From NCBI RefSeq assembly GCF_963678635.1, contig NC_087071.1, positions 32,226,141 through 32,290,140 of the forward strand: a stretch of DNA of 64,000 nt, given 5' to 3'. A program made the translations under genes and the position numbers. Every line of letters starts with the position of its first letter. Positions within the stretch are counted from its first letter, which is position 1. The notes below the pieces were generated by a model. That model did not search any database and was not told where the DNA came from. It saw nothing but the letters and a program-made list of their open reading frames with translations. The DNA comes from Symsagittifera roscoffensis (taxonomy: Eukaryota; Xenacoelomorpha; Acoela; Convolutidae). This document shows positions 32,287-45,638 of this stretch, piece after piece.

Positions 32287-33106
32287 TTATATAGGGATTC
32301 GTCGACCTTTCTGTTGCAATGCTTTAAATTCCTTTAGGAATGTTGTATGCACCATATGGTTACGTGATCTACCGATTCTTGTACATAAGCCAGGATAAGA
32401 TGTTTTCACCCAGTTGGTTATCTTTTGATCTGCGCAATTATGGTCTTCGGAGATTGCATTAATTGACTTACCAGCTGGTGTTTGTTTCAGTTGAATTCCT
32501 ATTTGTGGTAGAATGTTTCTGCCCAAGATGTTTGCCCTTTTATCATCCACCACTATCAGTGAAGTTGTGTTAACAGTCCATCCTCCGGATTCGATTCGTG
32601 TTATAACTCTTCCGAATGATGGGATTTTGTATCCGTTGTAGCAGACCATTCTGTTTGCCTCGTCTGTTTCGGTTGTTTGGATTCGTTTCGCAGATTTGAC
32701 TGTTGATACTATCAGATTTGCCGTTCGTTGATTAATAAAAGATGTCGGTGATCCGGTGTCTGCAATAAACACTAAGTCGTTATGGCCACATCGGACCGTC
32801 GGGCCTAAGTTATCCAAGTGTGCACATTGATTTTCCCATGTCACCTTTTTTTCTTGATTACGAAGGTTGCGGTCACGAATTTGTACATTAGTTTCCCCCT
32901 CAATACGAAGTTCGTATCCCGGTTCTTGAGGACGTCTGATTGCAGGAGGATCTCGGAGTAGTTTTGCTAGGTCTATACCATCTTTCGCAATGATTCCCAA
33001 GAATAGTTGTTGGTTCCATTTCTCCCACTCTATTGGTGGGTCCACCGAGGCTTTTTGCCAGAATGGTGAAATTTAATGGGTTTTTCGTAACTGCTGGCTG
33101 CGCCAT
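32287..33106 (-). pseudogene. Ty3 gag remnant and aspartic protease (element 1)
   Basis: The N-terminal PPIEWEKWNQQLFLGIIAKD segment resembles the start of gag in some Ty3 elements but is followed at once by protease (ADTGS catalytic triad at about 32770-32756), with no capsid or zinc-knuckle region. A 2-nt deletion near 33075 and a TAA at 32287 break it. The copy at 44179-45273 is open across both. Confidence 0.75.
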
Positions 33107-33470
33107 GTTATACCCACGGAAAGTGTTAGATGATCTGAGATTCTAAATGACGTTCAGAATAAGACTGAAGAACTAACTTAATTTCAGTTGTTTAAATGAG
33201 AATCTGTTTTCGGTTTTGAACTGACCTCGAAGCATGTGAGAATCAGAACTCATAGGAACTAGTACATAAGTTGATGAGTTTTAGTTTTACATAATATCGT
33301 ATTAGAACAGATCTCTATAGGTTATATAAATATACCAATTGGTTAAATATGTAGATATAAATATAGCGCCGAGTGACTATATCAGTATAGTAATGTTTTA
33401 GTTGCTGTGGTCTATCTGACCCAATGAGTTTCTTTACTATACGTTTTTACTATATACGCTGTATAGCAAG

Positions 33471-33711
33471 AGTGTATCCTTAAATTAATTGCAGACAAAA
33501 AATTATTTTAAGCAATGAACATTAAATTAAACTAAGTTTTATGTTCAGTGCTCAATATATTTTATTGTCTGCATTTAATAAAATGATGCTCTCTGATACA
33601 GCTCCTGAACTAGAGTTTCAGCTATTCTTTATTTCTAGAACTCAGAGGCGGCAGGAAGGCAAATTCCTGAGGAAGGGGACTTCCAAACACCTAACCCTAT
33701 GGGGCTGAGGG
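33471..33711 (-). repeat. 5' LTR of Ty3 element 1
   Basis: About 240 bp, matching 28203-28442 at about 95% and also 45639-45877. The minus strand starts near CAGCCCCATAGGG and includes AAATAAAG, a polyadenylation-like signal. The inner 115 bp is a long imperfect palindrome. Confidence 0.75.
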
Positions 33712-34124
33712 AAATAATTCTGTGTTTGAAGAAATAATTCACTCAGCCTAAAAAGAGGTCAAAATAAATGGAAAATTGATTGAAGATAAATTCACCTTCT
33801 GCAAAAAATCTGCATCAACTTTGTATGCCATAGGTTATGATTTTTAAAACTGTTTAGTAGTCTTTTAATGATATGATAAAAATTATTTGGTTCTAATTAC
33901 AAGTATTTGTTTTCAGCAGCTCTTTTTTTCTGAAGAACTGTCAATCATCTTTTTTTTTACCAACGGTTCTGTTGCGCTTACGCTTTTTTTCAAAGGGGTT
34001 AGGATATATAGCGCTACTATAACCGTGCTTCAAGTTTTGTCAGTTTAAGGACCTCAGTTCGTGTTCAGCATCTCTGAGCTGTCACTGGCTACAAAAACAA
34101 TTGAGTTAGTATGACTTTTTAACA

Positions 34125-34497
34125 GGGGCGGTTTTAGGGGGGGGGGGGGGACGCCTTCTCTCAGGGAGTCGACCCCCTGCCGACTCAAAGGGTCCTTTTG
34201 AGATATCCATTTTTGGTGACGAAGCCTTAAATTTTTCTTATGATGCCTTTGGCGCCACCAAATACTAATTTTGAGGGCGGAGCGAGCTCCGAAAAACGCG
34301 ACTTTTTGTTCAAAATTTTCCAAAATGGGCCTAAAAACGTCTTTTTCGAACTGTTTTTTTTTCAAAATTTTGCCTACGGCGCAGTAATTTGGGCCAAAAC
34401 AGGGTCTTTGTGGTGCTTTGGGAGAGCTCGAAAACTCAATATGGTCGACCTAACACAAGTCGACCAAATTTTGGAATTTTTTTTGAAAGTCCGCCCC
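34125..34497. mobile_element. Small inverted-repeat element (GGGGCGG ends), copy 1
   Basis: GGGGCGG at 34125-34131 and CCGCCCC at 34491-34497 bound a 373-bp block that is more GC-rich than its flanks and has long open frames on both strands (about 34054-34365 minus, 34240-34503 plus). No known domain. A poly-G run of about 12 lies at 34137-34150. Copy 2 at 46292-46663 arose by the segmental duplication. Confidence 0.45.
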
Positions 34498-34499
34498 AA

Positions 34500-37400
34500 T
34501 TAAAAAGAACAATTGTAAGATTAAGTTGTTGCCACTAAAATTGATATTTTTATACCAATTCTAATTTTCATACCGAAAATATATTTTTTCGAACATTGAA
34601 CAGCACGAGTGATGCCAGTGAATATTAGACAACTGTGGGTTTTCTGAATATACGACTGGGTACTTATAAGTCAAAAGTATGTGAAACTGACAGGAATTAA
34701 ATCGCCATATTTTTTGGAGGTGAGAAAATTTTTTTTCAATTACTTCGAAAAATGCAAAAAGCTTTACACGAGCTGCCCTTTACTGAAAGTTAGTTTGATA
34801 CTTTGCCTGCGATTTCTCGAAGTTATTTCATTAATGCGTAGTAAGATAAAAGATTTCCCTATAAGATATCCTCAGTCAGATCCAAAGTAAATTTTGGTAA
34901 AAATAATAAAATTGAAAAGTGATTAAAAACATCGAAACTATCATTTTGCAATTTCTTATCCTCGGCCAAAATTGTAATAGTTTTAAGCGAGGCTGGTCTC
35001 GATATACAATTTTCAATTGGTTTTCTAAGCGAACAACCTGAACAGGTTTTTTTGTTGAAAACCCGAAACCGGGCAGTAAAATTCTTAGCTTGGCGTCCAT
35101 ACAAGAAAAATTCTTTTCATATAACTTTTTATGTAATCTGTGGAAAAATATATTTAATTCAATTTTATTGACGAAAATTGTACAATAAGCATTTTTTCAA
35201 TCGAAGGTTTTTTTCGAAAATTATTTTAATTTGGTTTAAAATTCTATCAAAACAAATGAGTGGCAGTTTTTTTCTACATGATCAGAGCATTGGCATCAAA
35301 AAAGTATGTAAGAAAGATCATAATACATTTTTATATGAAAAATGTATGATATGGTTTTTCCATTTTAAAAAGTACAATTTTCAGGAGAAAAATGTTTTAT
35401 CCCTTTTTTATTGCAAATTTTCTTCTGTACTCAAATGAACCTTTTCCGGACAAGTTAAATTTTCCAAGTTTTTAGTCCAAGTTGAGTTTTCCACCCAAAG
35501 ATCAAAAAACACAAGCGATGCTTTTTTGAATTATCTATATGCTAAAACATGCTATTTGTGAAAATAACAGGCCTGTTTTCTCAACCACCGAAATTTTCAG
35601 ATAAAACTCTCTAGCAATATACAATAATTTACGTTTTTAGTATACAACTCTGATTTATTTTACATTAATTTACATGGCTCATATCACCAAATGCAGTTTA
35701 TCATCCTGGTAAATGCCACTTACACTCTGGGTTTTCTTATGAAAGAAATCATTGGTCAATGTGTTTTTGGTTAGACAGAAAATTTTGAAAAGTTTTTTGA
35801 TCATTTTCAATTATGGAAAAAACATTTGTCGTATAAATTCATGGAGTGTGAAACAAATGCTCATCATACATTTTTATAGTATAAAAAATTGATTTTTCTA
35901 ATTTCACACAGTTCTGATTCAAAAATTTTGGCAAAAAACTTGTTATCTAAAACAGTGTGGCAAAAAATGCGTATTACATAATCTTATTGTATGAAAAAAA
36001 TGTTTTTTTTTTGCTCTTCACAAAAATTTTTCAGTCCATGAAATTGGATAAAGCTGTATGCTAAGAATTTTTTATTGGTATGAAATTGTATGACAAGAAT
36101 TTTTTGTAATCTGGGTATTAACTGTTACGGTATTGTTCTCAATCTATCCCGACAGAATTCTCATGTGAGAGCTTGCAACAACAAGGATGAACACGATTGA
36201 TTAGTTAAATTGACTTAAGTCTTTTGTACTTAAAAAACGCACTGATTTTCTTATGGCTATAATTGTTTTTGTCATTTTCATGGCAGTTTTGTTGATAAGT
36301 GCGTTTTTAAAAAAAATGAATTATTAACATATGTAATAAACGACCAGAGTTTGTCAATGGTATTGCATTGGTGAAAACACCAAGAGTAGAGAAAGCTCCA
36401 AAGACGGAAAACTTTGGTTACACAAATTGCAGAAAAAACCGCTTTTGTAACTAAAACTTCCATTAAAAAAGTAGAGTAAAATGAAAAACCTAAAAAGGTC
36501 TTTCACATGAAATCTTGAAATAAGAGAGATAATGGCATGACAAAACTTAAAAATCATAATAATAAATTGTTTGCAAATTATATTCCATTCATTGTAAAAG
36601 TTACTACATTTACAAACAAACGAAATCACATTGCGAGAACGCCGTGGAACTATGCAGCCCGTTTTCAGGCGCCTTTTTATAACAAGCAACAAAAAATTAC
36701 CTAAAAAAAGTTGGAAACAAGAGCTATAAATCAGTATTTGAGATTCCAAATTGAACAAGAATAGCCGGTTGCTGTTCAATTAGCTAAAAATGCTCCAACC
36801 AATTTCATAAGAAACTACAAAAAGTTTCTTTTCTTCAAATTGGTGTCATTTTTTTAGTGGTTTGATGAGAAAACTATAAAAACCAGCAGAAACAAATCCA
36901 ATTAGACATACTTGACAAAAAAATAAATGAGAAAAATGAATAACAAACTAACACAGAAAAATTTCTGTTATGTTTTTTTTTTTCAAATTTCGCACAATTA
37001 TTTTTGATATTGATTTGTAAAGTTTTTACTTCCCAGAAAGGACTAAGTGAAGCTTTCAAAACAATTTTTTGTTAATTGAAATCACTTTTTGAACCTAATG
37101 ACCACAATAGTGAGAAAACTTTTGGAAAAATTTAACGTCCTGTGAATCATGGTTTTAAGGGTGTCAAGTAATTATATCACTGGACCCACTCCGATGATTT
37201 ATATGGTACTTGATTTTGCGTGGAGAACAAAATGTTTGAAACGCATTCAAATACAATTTTCTTCCCCATTTTCAATGGTTAGAAAAAAAATAGGGACGAA
37301 GTTTCAATTTTTGTTAATAAAAAGAAAAGTGAAACAGATAAACAATTAGGTTTTTTAAAATTTGAGTTTCAAGATTGTAATAAAGTGCTTGAAAAAAAAC

Positions 37401-39400
37401 AAAAAAAAATTTTAAATTGTGCTGTCAATTTTGTTCATTTCACAACTCGGAAGAAATTCAAAATACAGTAATGCTTTGGTCGAAATCTTACCAACTCGTC
37501 AGAAAATCAAAAGGCAGAGCGCTGCAGAGCACTCAATCATAAAAAACAGATAATGGATGTATTAAAGTTGGCACTATTAAGCAGATCTAGAGCAGTATAT
37601 CAAATTTCAGAACAGGAACAGTATTGCTGAACGTGCTGTTTGTCTTTGAACGTGAGTTTTGAATTGAACTTAATTTATCTCTTAGGAAAACGTTTTTAAT
37701 ATGTACATTTATATAATATGTTATTGGTTTTTGAGAAAACTTTTAAATAGGGAAACAAAGAACTTAAAAAACGCTAACGATTTGTTCAAAACAATTCAAA
37801 ACTGTGTAAGTAGAAAAACTGCAATTGAATTGTCAAAACAATTGTCAAGACAGTTTTTATTTTCAAGCTGGGAAAGTTAGTTCAAACTCTGATTAGATCA
37901 TAACTTTCAAGAACAATGCAAGAAACGCGAAGTAAAAGTATTTTTTGTTTGTTAGAGATTTTTGGGGAATTACAAAACAGGAACTCAAAATAAATGAATT
38001 ACGCAAATACAACTCTGAAACTTTAAATTTTTTTGAATCGATTTTTATGTATTATAGACGAAGGCCGACAAAATAATTAACACCCTGTTATCCGAAGTTA
38101 CATCAAAAGCAAAAAGGTATCAAACATTGGTGATTCAAATTGCTTAGTTGATATAACTTGCTTTTTTGGCTACTACTCACAAAATAACCTGATTTTGAAG
38201 CATATTTATTTCAATTTGTTAAAATTTCAACAAGTATATTTTATTTTCTCAAGGGCTACTTGTGAACATAATTATGTAGTTTGCGCAAATTTGATCCATT
38301 TTGTGTTTAATTTGTGATTTTAACCACAAAAACCACCACTTTCCTGTTGCATCAAGAACTGAAAATGTTGGTTGTATAATTCAGAACTAAACGGTTTTCA
38401 CAGATTGTAGCAAAAGTTATTGTTTTTTTTTTCTAAAATAAAACTATTCGAGCAAAAGGCTTTTCAACTTTCAGATTTTAAAAAAATTTGCGGATAGTGT
38501 TTTATAGCCAGGAAAAATTTTCCCTAAAATTGTGTCTAGGAGTACAAGAAAATAGCTTGAATTGTAAGCTATAAAAATCTTCCCAAAATTTTCAAATATT
38601 TAAATATTTATCCAATTTCAGGTTTTCAGTTTTTTTCCGAAAATTATACATTCGTCGCTCCATTACATTTATTTGAGAAAAGTTTTGCAGTTTTTTAAAT
38701 AAATATGTTGGTGTTTATCAGGGAGACTAAAAACTAAAAAAGATGCAAAAATTTCCACAAGAACAGCAAAACCTGTTGGATAAACCACCAACTGTTATGT
38801 TTAAACTAATTTCAAAGAGTTAGCGCTCCCTGTAGGTTGTTTAAATTTTTTCTCACGTGTTTTTCTGTTAAAAGCTTTCATATTATCCTTGGTTTTCTAA
38901 TTTTTGAGCCATGCAAAAACATTCAAATCACGATCACAATAAGCAAAGTATTTGATACTGATTTTAAAAGAAATCTCCAAAAACGTATTTTTTGCTAGCT
39001 CATCAGAAAATCAAGCAGCAGGGCGCTGCATAGCATTCAATCATAAAAACTGTTTTAGACGTATTAAAAATGACATTACTCCGCAGATCCAGAGTGCATA
39101 TTTCACAACAGGAGAGTTTTTAACCCGCACTGGAGTTCCATGGATAAAAACCGATTAATTTTCAGGGTTATTATCAGTATCCTCAAAGTGAAAATTAATC
39201 GAATACATTAAATTAAAAATGGATTATAATGCTATTAAACAATTTTTTTTTATTATATTCGGTTAGTTTTCACTTTAACAGATAGAAATGTGCCAGTCCA
39301 TTAAATTTGATTTTTTTCTACTTTATTGAGATGCGAACTTTTACGCACATAAATTAAATTTAACGTTTTAAACTAAAATTGGTTACTTGTTCATCAATAT
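34500..39400. other. Spacer without supported genes
   Basis: AT-rich sequence. Short frames at 34681-34890, 34859-35104 and 35178-35438 recur in the duplicate unit only because the duplication is recent, so recurrence is not evidence of coding. A 120-bp repeat occurs at about 37490-37620 and again at 39000-39115 (and 49165-49285). About 35845-37890 is present only in this unit. Confidence 0.45.
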
Positions 39401-39489
39401 CAATTTTTTAAAGTTTTAGTTACTGTTTATATTGAAACCTGATCTAAACTACATTTTATTATTGGATAAATTAGATATTTTACCACTGT

Positions 39490-39842
39490 AAAATATTTAA
39501 TATTAACCAATCATAATCCATCTAACTAACAACCCACTTATTTGTAAGTGCTGAAATTACTTGTAATTTCAGTACCAGAGAGATTTGAATTTATTTTAGA
39601 AATTAGTTGCCTCTCCAAGAGAACTTCAGCAGTTGCAATAAGCCAGTATACTCTAGATCTATTGAGCCTAGCAGAGACTAGTTAAACACCCTGAGACTAG
39701 TAGATATAAGAGTAAGATTAGGATCGGTATTAGACTAGGAAGTTGCACGAATCTATCCGGCCGAAAATAAGATAGCGTGACGAGCAGACGGTGTACCCTA
39801 TCCGAAATTACTCTATGAGTTAACCATACCCACCTTAACTCA
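39490..39842 (+). repeat. LTR (3' part) of A-rich retroelement, copy A
   Basis: Ends at ...TTAACTCA (39842). Two bases later TGGTGCGACCATAAGTCTCG (from 39845) has the form of a minus-strand primer-binding site. It contains the paired hairpins at 39535-39572. The 5' boundary of the LTR is not defined because no 3' LTR is in the window. Confidence 0.55.
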
Positions 39843-41092
39843 TCTGGTGCGACCATAAGTCTCGAATAAGACCTTAATAGCTTAGAATTAACCAAAAATA
39901 GTTAGAAATTAGACAAAACAATTTCAAAATGTTACACAATAATAACTTAATTGAAATGTCTCTACGACTCAATAGATCAGAGCCGATATTCCGCACAATA
40001 CTAGAACTACGTGGTATTGGAAAAAGACCTCGGACAAGAGACGATATACGATAAGTAGAAACTTACCATTTAGTTTTATGGTTGTAAGGCAAAAGCCAAC
40101 ACAAACTTTTATATTTAGAATCTTACTAGCAATGAATTTAGATTTTCATTTGCAAACATAAAAAATTTTTGAAGTAAATCTTCATGATTATTTCAGGCGC
40201 TAAACAAAATTATTAATGTACAATAACGATTGATAAAAAGATCTCAGATCGTTTTCCTAATTTCTGCAGTATTATTCAAAACATATTTGAAAAATATTTA
40301 TTGAAAATAAAAATAAAAAATAGTAGTATGACAATAAATTGTTTGTAAATCTAAATCATCTTGTTGTTCCAGCTTCATCACTTAAACATAACAGCAATCA
40401 TAAGCTCACTAACATCATTAAAAAACTAACTCTTTTTACTAAATAAATTTAAACCATTTTAAATTTAAATTCACCTAATTTTAAAAATCAGATCATCAAG
40501 GCTTCTCCTTGGATCTTTATAAATTTTCTATATCACAAAATTTAAAATCTGATCATTAAGGCCTATCCTTGGAACAAAAAGAACAATTTTGTTCTCCCCC
40601 ACCCACTTAGCAAGTGTCTAAAGACCTCAAATGTCGATTCACTATCCAACCTATCCAAAAGACCCAGGACTAATAGAAATTTTTAAATAAAACTAACCAT
40701 TCAAATTAGGCTAAACCGTGAAGAACTTCGGTTATTCATCCTGCACTTGAACCCTCTTCTTACCAGACCCAGGATAGATCTTAGACTTAGTAAGTTTAAA
40801 GTAATATCTAACGAACTACTTGCGTTCTAATTATACCTGAACCTTGTAGATCAATTTACTATCCTCCAACCCTTGAACACAATCACTACCCCTAAGTAAG
40901 ATTAAAAAAGTTAACACCTTAACTTAGACTAGCCACGAGAAAATGAAAAATCAATCACCGGAATTGATATATTTTTCTCTCCAACCCTGAACAAAAAGAC
41001 CCAGGTTAAGCTAACCAAAAAATCGTAAGGACTAACAGTCTAGGAAAATAAAAATCACTAATAACTTCTAGCATTCCTCATCCTAAACCTTA

Positions 41093-42559
41093 TGTCATTC
41101 AAAAATTTAGGAAATAAACAAACAATTGTTTTACACAATTGTGAAATAGATAACCAAAAATACGATCTTGTAATCACTCCACATACACAAACAGTTGGAT
41201 ACATTCTAACAAAACGACAAACAAAAAAAGAAAAATTATAAACAAACAAAGACAAATCACACGATAAAGATTTTCAAAAAATAGAAACGCATTTTTTGAA
41301 TCAGAAGCCAACAGTTTAGACGAACTATACAAATTAAAAGAATCAATAGATAAAAATTGTCCCATTCATGATCAGTTATATTTTTCCGACTCAGAAACAA
41401 CTTCAAATTCATGAAAAAGAGGAAAAAGAAGAATAAAAAAGCAATATAAACACAAACCAGTACACCTGTATAATTGGAATCAACCAATTAGACACATTGA
41501 TAGTTATATATTAACAGTCATCAAACAAAAAAATGAGCCGCACTCAAAGTGACGAAAGTCCAGATGAAGAAACAGTTTTCCCCTTTCTTATAGATTCACT
41601 CGACGATAGAGGACAAACACGATTTTGTTAGAATTTACTCGTAAATTTGTTTGAACCAGGAATCAGCCCATGCAAAGCAGAATTCCCAGATGTAAAAATC
41701 AAAAGACAGATTATTGAACATTATTTGAAAGACATGTAATCTATCACAGCAATACGGAATCTACACCATAGAACTTAGCACACCAAATACAGCCCATCGT
41801 ATATATGTAATTCAAACAGACGATATTAATTTAGAATTTTCAAACGTTTTTATAGAATATATAAAAAGCATACAATATCATAACTCACAAAGAGCAAACT
41901 CCATATTCACTAACGAAGTTTTTGCAATAATATATAGTTATATATCTATATTGGAAAAAACAGAAGTTCAAAGCACATCACCGACAGAAACATCCAAACA
42001 TACAAAAGTAAGAAATGAAATCACAGTATTTTCAACATTTTACATATAATCCGCGAAAATTTCACCAATCATGATGTCTCACAAAACACTAAACATGATT
42101 TACAAAAGATTATAGCATGGTTCATAATAGATTATTTCACCCACAATTTAGATTTAATTTCACAGGCAAGAAAAAATTTCAGACCTCAAAATACCAATGA
42201 CGACACTGTCCTTTCAGAACAATCAGATTACGTTTGGGACCATGACTGGTCTCATCCAGCATTTCTGAATATTCCATAAGATATCTCGAGTCAAGCAATA
42301 AGTACAATATCTTTCCACAGAGATTATGTAAAAGTAATACCCTTAACCATTGACGCAACACCATTAAATTATAATACATTTTTACCTGAAACACGAAATA
42401 ACAGCTTAAATTCAACAGTCATACATAATGAAAATCTCAATGGAACAAGAAATCTTACACAACAAGATAATCAAACACCATCACACTTCATAAATGAAGA
42501 AATCGTCCAAACAACAGCAACAACTACACAACAAAGTATTTCACCAATACATCCCAATT
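41093..42559 (+). pseudogene. Truncated leader ORF and gag of the A-rich retroelement (copy A)
   Basis: Near-identical to 51260-52722 but with more lesions: a frameshift in the small ORF near 41225, TAG in gag near 41629, and further shifts near 41698, 41736 and 42040. It is cut at 42559 by the junction with Ty3 sequence. Lower integrity than copy B suggests it is the derived, unselected unit. Confidence 0.8.
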
Positions 42560-44178
42560 GCTGTTGCTGAGCATGTATGGATATCTTCCTCCTGTTCTGA
42601 TTGACATCCTTGGTCAATGGGTATTGGTTGGAATGTGACACTATCTTGTGAAGGTATCACCTGATGGGATGTGTCGCTGAAATTGAGATCCTTGTGGAGT
42701 TGCTTGTACGTATCGAAAGATGAGATGTTCTTCGGGTGGAAAGAGATGGTAGTTTGGGCTCCTTTATGGCATTTTCTAAGTATGCGTTTAAACGGCGGTA
42801 AGGACATTCCGGATGTAGAGATTGATAATTGACGGTTCATAATCGTGTTCTGGGGAGTTTTCGTCTTTGAGATTGGTGGGTATTCACAAGTACTTGAGAT
42901 TTTTGGCTGTAAGTTTTTAGATTTTGATTGCGTTCGTAACCGACTGAAATTTGACTTGTGACTATTCAAAGTGAGCGCTTTAGCTGTTTCAAACGAATCT
43001 GAATGAAAATCGTTTTCGTTCCGGTCGAGCTTTTGCGTGTTACACATTCCGTACGGATTGGAATTCAAAGCTAGATTTAGACTTGCACTATCCTGAAATT
43101 CAAGGCACGCAATAAAATCGTCAATTAGCGCCACTACAAATTGTTCATCCCAGTATGCGGGCGGTTGAGGTTTTCCTACTGGGTGCCTGGAAATGTAGTC
43201 AATTAGCCACATTTTACTACCCGCGAGATGTTTTATATCAAATTCAAATGGTAATATGCGATCTATCCATCTGGTTAATCTACTTTGATAAATTTTGTTG
43301 TTTTTCTTGCACTGCAAAGCGCTAACTAAGGCTTGGTGATCGGTAATCAGAGTAAATCTTCGACCATATAAGTAGTTCTTAAAATGTTCTATTGCCCATA
43401 CTGCCGCGAGCAGTTCTAATTCATTTACTGAGTATTTGGCTTCGCAAGAATTTAAGAATCTTGAGGCATACGCAATTGTTGCCCATCCGTCTGGAGTTTC
43501 TTGTTCTTAGGCACACCCGATACTATCCCGACTAGCGTCGCATACCACTCGTGTATCTCGACCACTCACGAAATGGCGATTTTCGGTAATATTACGAACC
43601 GCGCTTAGGATGTTTTGAAACGCTGTTTCGTGGTTTTCATCCCATTTAAACTGGTATTTGGTACTGTTCGAAAGTAACGGCCGGAGTGGGGTGCATAGTT
43701 GCGCTAAATTAGGGATAAATTTGTTCAAATGATGTATGGAACCCATAAAGCTTTTTAACTGCCTAAAGGTTTTGTGGATGGTTCAGCTGGGATATTGCAT
43801 CTGTTTTCTCTTGCATTGGTATTGTACCATGTTCATCGATAACGTATCCCAACCACTCCACCTGTGTACATCCAAATTTAATTTTTTTTCTAGGGATATC
43901 GCCATATTTTCCGCGTCGAGTTTATCTAAAATGCGTTTGAGCTTGTTAATGTGATCATCTTTTGTGCCGTGGGATATAATCAATATATCATTCAAAAATG
44001 CAAATGTATCCCTTTCATTATTGAGTGTTAGATCGATGGCCTTCTGAAATTCCGCAGTGATGTCCGTTAGGCCATAAAATCCAGTTTGAAACTGGTAGGT
44101 GCCTTTAGCGTGACCCCCGATAATGCTAAAATTACATTGTTGCCGTGTTGCGTCGTCTAGCTTTAGCTGGCTGTACGC

Positions 44179-45273
44179 TTAACGAAGATCTATTGTTGAA
44201 AAAAATGTGGTACCTGGCTTATCGTGGCCTTGCTGCGCTGATTGAGCGACGTTATCGAGTAAGATATCAATGTTTAGCATCTGATACTTGTTCTTATGTA
44301 TCATTTTATTAATTTGTTTCGAATCCATAACCAATTTTATAGATTGATCTTTTATCACTGTAATGACTATAGGGCTAATAAACTGTTGATCGCTACATTT
44401 TTCCAATTTAACGATGTGCCCCTGATCTATGAGAGATCGAATTTCTTGTTCTACTTTTTCCTGGATATATATAGGGATTCGTCGACCTTTCTGTTGCAAT
44501 GCTTTAAACTCCTTTAGGAATGTTGTATGCACCATATGGTTACGTGATCTACCGATTCTTGTACATAAGCCAGGATAAGATGTTTTCACCCAGTTGGTTA
44601 TCTTTTGATCTGCGCAATTATGGTCTTCGGAGATTGCATTAATTGTTTGTTTCAGTTGAATTCCTATTTGTGGTAGAATGTTTCTGCCCAAGATGTTTGC
44701 CCTTTTATCATCCACCACTATCAGTGAAGTTGTGTTAACAGTCCATCCTCCGGATTCGATTCGTGTTATAACTCTTCCGAATGATGGGATTTTGTATCCG
44801 TTGTAGCAGACCATTCTGTTTGCCTCGTCTGTTTCGGTTGTTTGGATTCGTTTCGCAGATTTGACTGTTGATACTATCAGATTTGCCGTTCGTTGATTAA
44901 TAAAAGATGTCGGTGATCCGGTGTCTGCAATAAACACTAAGTCGTTATGGCCACATCGGACCGTGGGGCCTAAGTTATCCAAGTGTGCACATTGATTTTC
45001 CCATGTCACCTTTTTTTCTTGATTACGAAGGTTGCGGTCACGAATTTGTACATTAGTTTCCCCCTCAATAGGAAGTTCGTATCCCGGTTCTTGAGGACGT
45101 CTGATTGCAGGAGGATCTCGGAGTAGTTTTGCTAGGTCTATACCATCTTTCGCAATGATTCCCAAGAATAGTTGTTGGTTCCATTTCTCCCACTCTATTG
45201 GTGGGTCCACCGAGGCTTTTTGCCAGAATGGTGAAATTCCTAATGGGTTTTTCGTAACTGCTGGCTGCGCCAT
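44179..45273 (-). pseudogene. Ty3 gag remnant-protease-RT start (element 2)
   Basis: 364 codons open from ATG at 45273: the FWQKASVDPPIEWEKW start, ADTGSPTSF protease, a gap of six codons against element 1 near 44645, then RT to IDLR, where TAA (44179) replaces Tyr. Comparing the two units shows which lesions arose after duplication. Confidence 0.8.
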
Positions 45274-45638
45274 GTTATACCCACGGAAAGTGTTAGATTA
45301 TCTGAGATTCTAAATGACGTTCGGAAAAAGACTGAAGAACTAACTTAATTTCAGTTGTTTAAATGAGAATCTGTTTTCGGTTTTGAACTGACCTCGAAGC
45401 ATGTGAGAATCAGAACTCATAGGAACTAGTACATAAATTGATGAGTTTTAGTTTTATATAATATCGTATTAGAACAGATCTCTATAGGTTATATAAATAT
45501 ACCAATTGGTTAAATATGTAGATATAAATATAGCGCCGAGTGACTATATCAGTATAGTAATGTTTTAGTTGCTGTGGTCTATTAGACCCACTGAGTTTCT
45601 TTACTATACGTTTTTACTATATACGCTGTATAGCAAGG

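Larger units (their letters stand above)
28203..33711 (-). mobile_element. Ty3-type LTR retroelement (element 1), decayed
   Basis: On the minus strand, between direct repeats 33471-33711 and 28203-28442: a very short gag-like start (MAQPAVTKNP near 33106), an aspartic protease (VFIADTGSPTSFIN, about 32777-32736), RT (32226-31603), RNase H (31400-30980), integrase (30378-29145) and a basic C-terminal tail (29111-28361) whose last 25 or so codons lie within the 3' LTR. Frames are broken by a TAA at about 32287, a 2-nt loss near 33075 and shifts near 31670 and 29700. The order protease-RT-RH-IN places it with Ty3-like elements. There is no normal-length gag, so it was probably truncated or of a gag-poor lineage. 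Confidence 0.8.
30404..42559. repeat. Tandem duplication B, unit 1 (12.2 kb)
   Basis: Colinear and near-identical with 42560-52722. It starts inside the Ty3 pol (30404) and ends inside the gag of the A-rich retroelement (42559). It contains a 2-kb stretch (about 35845-37890) absent from unit 2. Confidence 0.85.

Noticed and set aside
34681-35438. Three ORFs conserved between the duplicate regions 34.7-35.4 kb and 46.8-47.6 kb
   Set aside because: Conservation is explained by the recent segmental duplication; there is no domain, splice or codon evidence.
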